Shown here: positions 52,813 to 57,318 of the stretch, piece by piece
How positions within the stretch are numbered: the stretch's first letter is position 1
Layout: every line of letters starts with the position of its first letter
Assembly: GCA_004114245.1 (NCBI GenBank)
Contig: QZWS01000005.1
Coordinates: 1-57,318, forward strand
From: Zoopage sp. CT-All
Lineage: Eukaryota; Zoopagomycota; Zoopagomycetes; Zoopagales; Zoopagaceae
DNA: 57,318 bases
Direction: 5' to 3'
Made by a program: the position numbers and the translations under genes
Notes under the pieces: model-generated
Databases searched by the model: none
Told to the model about the DNA's origin: nothing
What the model saw: only the letters and a program-made list of their open reading frames with translations

Positions 52813-53538
52813 CTACGTCTGATTCTGGGTGCGCTGCGCGATGGTGACAGCTTCTCGCAGCCCGCGAATCACCCCTCGCATGCCCCCGTCGACCTCCTTG
52901 GCGCCAAACACCGCGGTCCCGGCGACGATCACATTCGCACCGGCCGCAGCCGCAGCCCCCACCGTCGCTAAATCCAGCCCACCATCGACCTGGATGTTCA
53001 TATGGGGATGCTCACGGCGAACGAGGCGAACCTTATCCAGACAGGACGCCATGAACTTTTGCCCACCAAACCCGGGATGCACCGTCATGATAAGCACCTG
53101 GTCGAGCGCAGCGCAGTATGGCAAGACGGTAGCGACGTCCACGTCTGGCGAGACAGCCATAGATGCCTTCATCCCATGCGAATGAATTGCCTTGATTGTG
53201 TCCGACGGAGACGGGGATGTCTCTCCGTGGAAGGAGATCTGATTGGCACCGGCCTTGGCAAACGCATCCAGCCATTTATCTGGATCCGATACCATCAGGT
53301 GGCAGTCAAAAAATGTGCCTGGGAGTGCCCGCCGTAGCGATGTGACAACGACAGGTCCGATGGTGATGTTGGGAACATGATGACCATCCATCACGTCGAT
53401 GTGGAGGCTGTCTGCGCCCGCGTCCAGAGCAGCGGTGCATGAGGCGGCGAGCTGGCCAAAGTCTGCCGAGAGAATGGACGGGGCGACGACGGCCTGCAGG
53501 CGACCGCCGGCTGCAGTGCCCAGTGCGGATGACAGCAT
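52813..53538 (-). CDS. RPE1: Ribulose-phosphate 3-epimerase
   Basis: The 241-aa TIM-barrel enzyme starts at the ATG at 53536-53538 (MLSSALGTAAGGRLQ); the frame is open upstream but lacks homology. It converts D-ribulose 5-phosphate to D-xylulose 5-phosphate in the pentose-phosphate pathway. Family blocks in order: VAPSILSADFGQL, LHIDVMDGHHVPNITIGP, DCHLMVSDPDKWLDAF, VLIMTVHPGFGGQKF and IQVDGGLDLAT. The metal and catalytic residues (Asp of DVMDGH, His of DCHLM, Asp of VDGG) are intact. It is divergent from the secreted F-box-like gene, with 248 bp between the start codons. Confidence 0.96.
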   Translation of the reverse strand: MLSSALGTAAGGRLQAVVAPSILSADFGQLAASCTAALDAGADSLHIDVMDGHHVPNITIGPVVVTSLRRALPGTFFDCHLMVSDPDKWLDAFAKAGANQISFHGETSPSPSDTIKAIHSHGMKASMAVSPDVDVATVLPYCAALDQVLIMTVHPGFGGQKFMASCLDKVRLVRREHPHMNIQVDGGLDLATVGAAAAAGANVIVAGTAVFGAKEVDGGMRGVIRGLREAVTIAQRTQNQT

Positions 53539-53786
53539 GTGCTGATGGATGCTGTGATGCTGGTGTAAGAGCAAGCTCCCCAGCCAATAGCATCCCTGCT
53601 CTCTGCTATCCTGATTGGCTATGTTTGTGCATCGAAATAGACGAGCTCTAACTCTACTCATTCTGCAGGCTTTGTTAAAGCACAGTAGCACAGTAGTGAT
53701 GGCAACACTGGCATGCCTATGTGGCTTTTTCCTCTCTCTCCATGTTCTAGACAGCGCCATCACGCACCGACACTCACGACCACCAA

Positions 53787-55385
53787 ATGAATATTCTTCC
53801 ACACTGCATTCTTGTTGCTCTGCTATGGGCAAGTGCTGTCACAGCACCCAATGGAAAGAAGCCTCCTGGCACTGGCTTGATGGCGACTCCTGTCGGCCAT
53901 GCTCCCTCATCCGCCACTGGCGATTGTTTGCCAGCAAGCAACCTTCTTGATCTCCCGGGCCACAGCGACATTTTGTCTCTTGTGTCCAAGCATCTATCAG
54001 ATAAGACTCTCGTCGACTGGCAACGAACCTGTAAGACTGCGTATGCCGACGCAAGCAAACATGTCCGCATGGCACTTGCCCAACAATTGGCACTCAGTTT
54101 GCTCAATCCAAAGATTGACAAGGTGGTTGCCGCCCTAACCAAAATACGCGATGCCTTTAAGGGTGATCCAAGCAAGTACGGTACAGAGCCTCTGCATTTA
54201 CCATCCTGCTTCAATCCCGCCTATACTCCTAAGCAGCGCACACTTTGCCTTGAGAATCTATGGCTCACTACTCAGGGACAGCACAGCATCCTCTTGCCAG
54301 ACTGGGTAATGCCATCGCTGAAAGACCTTGCGCATGCTCTCGCCATGGGCTACTCTATGGATAATCACGTATACACAAACTGGCATATAGACTTTGTACT
54401 GAAGCAACGGGAGTCACTGCTGACCGAGATTCAGCCAGACGATGAATGGTCCGCTGACGCATATAAATGGCTCATTATGGCGCTCGAGCACATTCAACAC
54501 CATTATAGGAGTCGCATTGTAAACCGCTTTGCAATCCAGCAAACATCCGTCGCCGAACCCCTCCAGCATGCTATATCTGCTTTCATCTGTCGCCTTGTTG
54601 CAGATGAAATCAAGCCTTATGTCAAGGGCCAACGTGTCACTGGCGGTTTTACGACATTTGAGAGCGTTATATCGCGCGTTATATCGCACGTCTTCAATGA
54701 GCTGAATTTGCGGACTATACAAATATCAGGCTTTCTCCAGAGCAGCCTATTGTATCCTGGTTATCGGTTCAATCCTTTGGAGAGCATGCGCAAATCAGGC
54801 CGTCACCACCCAAGCCTCCGCGATATTGTCACTGGGTTGATCAGCGTCTTTGACCCGCCCATTTCGACCGCCGACAAGAATAACCTCGTCAAAAAGTGGT
54901 TAATTGACTCTGTGATCCCTCAGAGTGATGTTGTCCATGATAAAAAGCGCGTTTCAGATCGTCAACTAGTCAAGAGATTTTCATATTACCTGATGGCAGC
55001 ACCTCATCTGAAGACACTTATGGAGACTGTTGTCATCTCTGCGCTTCTCGGTTCAGGGCCATCACAAGACTTGTCAAGCAGGATTGGTCCAATCAGTGCA
55101 CAACAGGTAGACGAGATTTTGGAATGGGAATGGAAGTACGCAGCGCTTAAGTGCCTTGCAGCCCTTGGCAGAGCGGAAGTGTCATCAGAACTGGTGCGTA
55201 TCCTTGATAAGAAAAGGCATATTCCGGGATGGGTGGATCGTGCTCGTTTAAGGAAAGAAATGAAAGCGCCGACCACGTCTCCTTGGAAAGTGTTTGTGTC
55301 CAAGCTCAAGTCTTGGCTAGGTCAGCGCAAACCAGGCAAGAAGAAGCAGTCAGATGCAGGTGCAAAGTCTGTTATAGTTGAATAG
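53787..55385 (+). CDS. Secreted protein with an F-box-like segment
   Basis: The 532-aa intronless frame begins with a signal peptide (MNILPHCILVALLWASAVTA) and would be exported after cleavage near residue 20. At about residues 52-90 a segment resembles an F-box: LLDLPGHSDILSLVSKHLSD, then a hydrophobic-spaced WQRTCKTAYADASKHVRMAL. The remaining 440 residues are helical (AYKWLIMALEHIQHHYRSRI, FESVISRVISHVFNELNLRT) and end in a basic tail (GQRKPGKKKQSD). No enzyme motif is seen. A signal peptide together with an F-box-like segment is unexpected for a normal cytosolic ubiquitin-ligase subunit. It would fit a secreted effector or a repurposed domain; the F-box call is tentative. Confidence 0.6.
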   Translation: MNILPHCILVALLWASAVTAPNGKKPPGTGLMATPVGHAPSSATGDCLPASNLLDLPGHSDILSLVSKHLSDKTLVDWQRTCKTAYADASKHVRMALAQQLALSLLNPKIDKVVAALTKIRDAFKGDPSKYGTEPLHLPSCFNPAYTPKQRTLCLENLWLTTQGQHSILLPDWVMPSLKDLAHALAMGYSMDNHVYTNWHIDFVLKQRESLLTEIQPDDEWSADAYKWLIMALEHIQHHYRSRIVNRFAIQQTSVAEPLQHAISAFICRLVADEIKPYVKGQRVTGGFTTFESVISRVISHVFNELNLRTIQISGFLQSSLLYPGYRFNPLESMRKSGRHHPSLRDIVTGLISVFDPPISTADKNNLVKKWLIDSVIPQSDVVHDKKRVSDRQLVKRFSYYLMAAPHLKTLMETVVISALLGSGPSQDLSSRIGPISAQQVDEILEWEWKYAALKCLAALGRAEVSSELVRILDKKRHIPGWVDRARLRKEMKAPTTSPWKVFVSKLKSWLGQRKPGKKKQSDAGAKSVIVE

Positions 55386-55504
55386 TTTATGCTGCTATTT
55401 TTAAAGTGTTTCTCCCGTTTTGAGGCTTGAATTTGGGGATTTGGCAGCCTTGATAGACCTTTCCAGGCTACACCAACAGGATGCTTGTGCAGAATCATTT
55501 CAAT

Positions 55505-57065
55505 AGGGTGTTTGTGCAAAGTTGTTCCATTCCCATTCCGCTAGCATTCTATTAGCATTCTGTTAGCTGGGCCCACCTGTAACAGTCTCTTTTCTCCTTG
55601 TCTTGTCAACACCAGTGTTGACCCTAATACACCTAATTACTACAGCACCTCCTTTCTGCCTCCTCTCCTCCCTACCTTTCCCTCCTGGTTATCCTCCCCG
55701 TCAAGCCGGTCATCATACCACCTATTGGAATAGACCACTTTCCAACTCCCAGCCTCCCCTTTACTCCTGCACCCTTCCCTGCCTCTTTCATGAGTAGAAC
55801 CCATGTTTTTATTGGAAGGAGTACTGGTATTGAACCCCAAGTAGTAGATCATAGGGATTACCAGAGGTGTGTGACTGGGTAGTTTTTCTTTTCTATATCT
55901 AACCAGACACATCATCCCAGACTAGGGAGTATCATCAAACTACAACAGTTTTTTAGATAGAGCATATCTTAATATATTTTTGATACCAATTCTGACCCTT
56001 GGGCTACAGTTGAGGCTGCTGCCAAAGATACATCTATGCTGGAGTAGAGGCCAAGGAAGCCACAGCAAGTCTGATGTATTTTATTACATGCTAATAATCT
56101 AACAGGCAACTGAAACAGAGCACCACCAGTGGCTGAATGATGCAGATGGCAAGTGGAGTGGTTGCATATGTTGGCCACATAAACAGAATTTGTCTTCCTC
56201 ATACAAAGCCTCAATGCATCATAGCATGAGCATGAATGGGCATTTACAGTAGTGTATAGAATACATTTTGATGATTGATTTAGCAATCTCTGCCCAAAAA
56301 TGTGGCACAATGGCATCAAGCTTAGGCAAGGCATACTCCTATAGCTTGGCTTTAGGCTCCTCCAGCAGTAATATAATCCCTTCTAGTGTGTGCCAGAGTA
56401 TGGCAGAATAAGGTAAGGCATGATAGACCAGTGGAGAAAAGCATAACAGTGGCCATTTTGTGGTGCACAAAATTGGTTAAAGAGTAGTCTCTTTTTTAGT
56501 CATCTAAATATACAGAGAGTTCCGTCAATTCTGACCCCCTTCCCTAACACACAACACCCTAACCCAATCTAGCACTACACATTTGATGTGATTGTTATGG
56601 CTGAGAAGCTGATAAGGACATGAGCTACCCTGCAATAACTAGTCAACATTGCCACCTATGACCACAAACCCCACATACCCATGCACTAGCTATATGTCAC
56701 AACCATTTACCATGCCAAGGCCCTATAGGATGTAAGCAACCTATTTGACATAGTAAGTGGTGAGCACTGTGAGCACAGATTTGAATACCCTTAATGGTGC
56801 CATGACAAGCAGCTTGTAAGTGGAGAAGGGTGCAGTATTCTTCCTTAGCAGCTGCAGCCAGTAAAAGCAAAGTGGAAGCATTAGGGGTGCAAAGGTGAGG
56901 TGGCAGTGAATGGCATCAGGGGCAGTGAAGCAGGAAGTGAAGCTAATGGAATGGGTGTATTGGAATGCACTTGTGCAAACTCTTTTGATCTATTCTGGTT
57001 CCGTTCCAATAAAGCTATCAGAATGGGAATAGAATAGGAATGGAATGACTTTGCGCAAATACCCT
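55505..57065. mobile_element. 1.56-kb element X1 with about 34-bp terminal inverted repeats
   Basis: The left end AGGGTGTTTGTGCAAAGT (55505 on) matches the reverse complement of the right end (57032-57065), with roughly five mismatches over 34 bp. Inside both ends are further ATTCC/GGAAT-rich imperfect palindromes. The interior is AT-rich and holds only short frames with no transposase motif, so the element looks non-autonomous. A truncated relative is at 27020-27435. No 8-bp or TA target duplication is evident. The flank to 57318 contains one ATG-started 61-codon frame (57119-57304) with a hydrophobic start; I do not accept it as a gene. Confidence 0.6.
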
Positions 57066-57318
57066 GATAGCTCCTATTCCTGTCTATACACTCTAGTTTT
57101 GCACAAATTCTCTATTGCATGGCTTTTTCCTGCCTTGCCATTTTGTTTTTGTTTTTAATGCCAAGTGGGCCTAACATTGGGGAGTACACATACAAATTGC
57201 AGTCCAACTACAACCCGCGCGTGCACCAGAGTGAAACACCCTCCCAGAGAGACAGAATGTCCCGAGGCCGCCACCTGTACGTTGATGGGGAACCTCGCAG
57301 TTAGGTTATCCGCTCAGA

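Noticed and set aside
56555-56580. CCCTAACCC-like sequence resembling telomere repeat
   Set aside because: Only one and a half imperfect units inside an AT-rich mobile element; not an array and not at a chromosome end as far as can be seen.
57119-57304. 61-codon frame with hydrophobic N-terminus near the window end
   Set aside because: Short, no paralog in the window and directly next to mobile-element sequence; evidence is too weak for a secreted peptide call.
1-57318. tRNA, rRNA genes and CRISPR arrays
   Set aside because: Scanned by eye on both strands; no cloverleaf with A/B boxes, no rRNA segment and no spaced short repeats were found. A covariance-model search would be decisive for tRNA and snoRNA.

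Overview
This looks like nuclear DNA of a compact, intron-bearing fungal genome. The genes carry many very short spliceosomal introns (about 39-60 nt, mostly 42-54) with GT..AG ends and CTRAC/TGAC-type branch sites. Gene content is eukaryotic: TFIIH XPB, eIF3h, Nuf2, RPS18, RPL19, a zuotin J-protein, PNO1, NOSIP, DCAF11, a RanBP3/Yrb2-type protein and mitochondrial uS19. A methylmalonyl-CoA mutase, a DONSON-like replication protein, a DusA-type dihydrouridine synthase, a CsbD-like stress protein and a family of short secreted proteins argue for an early-diverging (chytrid-like) fungus rather than yeast-like Dikarya. That placement is an inference. No rRNA, tRNA or CRISPR array was seen.

Layout. 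1-5.8 kb: 3' part of a tRNA-dihydrouridine synthase, a 56-bp hAT-like mini-element with a perfect 8-bp target duplication, an unknown protein with a KEN motif, a small secreted acidic protein, a subtilisin-like protease and an unknown six-exon gene. 6-19.2 kb: KDM3-like JmjC demethylase, a small tail-anchored-type protein, eIF3h, the kinetochore protein Nuf2, a one-TM protein, a DCAF11-type WD40 protein and a Ran-binding-domain protein. 19.5-27.4 kb: an accessory block. Three paralogous secreted proteins (family B) and a second secreted family (A, one intact copy and one decayed copy) lie on both sides of the intact XPB gene. The convergent A/B pair is duplicated as one unit of about 1 kb, and the region also holds hairpins, MITEs and long AT-rich stretches. 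27.5-35.1 kb: an unknown helical protein, a 270-bp tandem repeat, RPS18, RPL19 (start codon split by an intron), a CsbD-like protein and a GMC oxidoreductase. 35.2-49 kb: a golgin-like coiled-coil giant, a membrane protein, a DONSON-like protein, a coiled-coil protein, a small nuclear-type protein, NOSIP, zuotin and uS19m. 49.6-55.4 kb: methylmalonyl-CoA mutase, PNO1, ribulose-phosphate 3-epimerase and a secreted protein with an F-box-like helix pair. 55.4-57.3 kb: a TIR element of about 1.56 kb with no convincing gene.

The housekeeping genes cover ribosome production (RPS18, RPL19, PNO1, eIF3h, zuotin, uS19m), chromatin and chromosome work (XPB, JmjC, Nuf2, DONSON), protein turnover (NOSIP, DCAF11) and metabolism (mutase, epimerase, GMC). 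They form no operon-like unit. The most unusual biology is the duplicated effector-like A/B cassette around XPB and its mobile-element neighbours. Many exon models were built by hand from splice signals and reading-frame continuity. Where all phases close without a stop they are stated as exon coordinates; unresolved ends are flagged.
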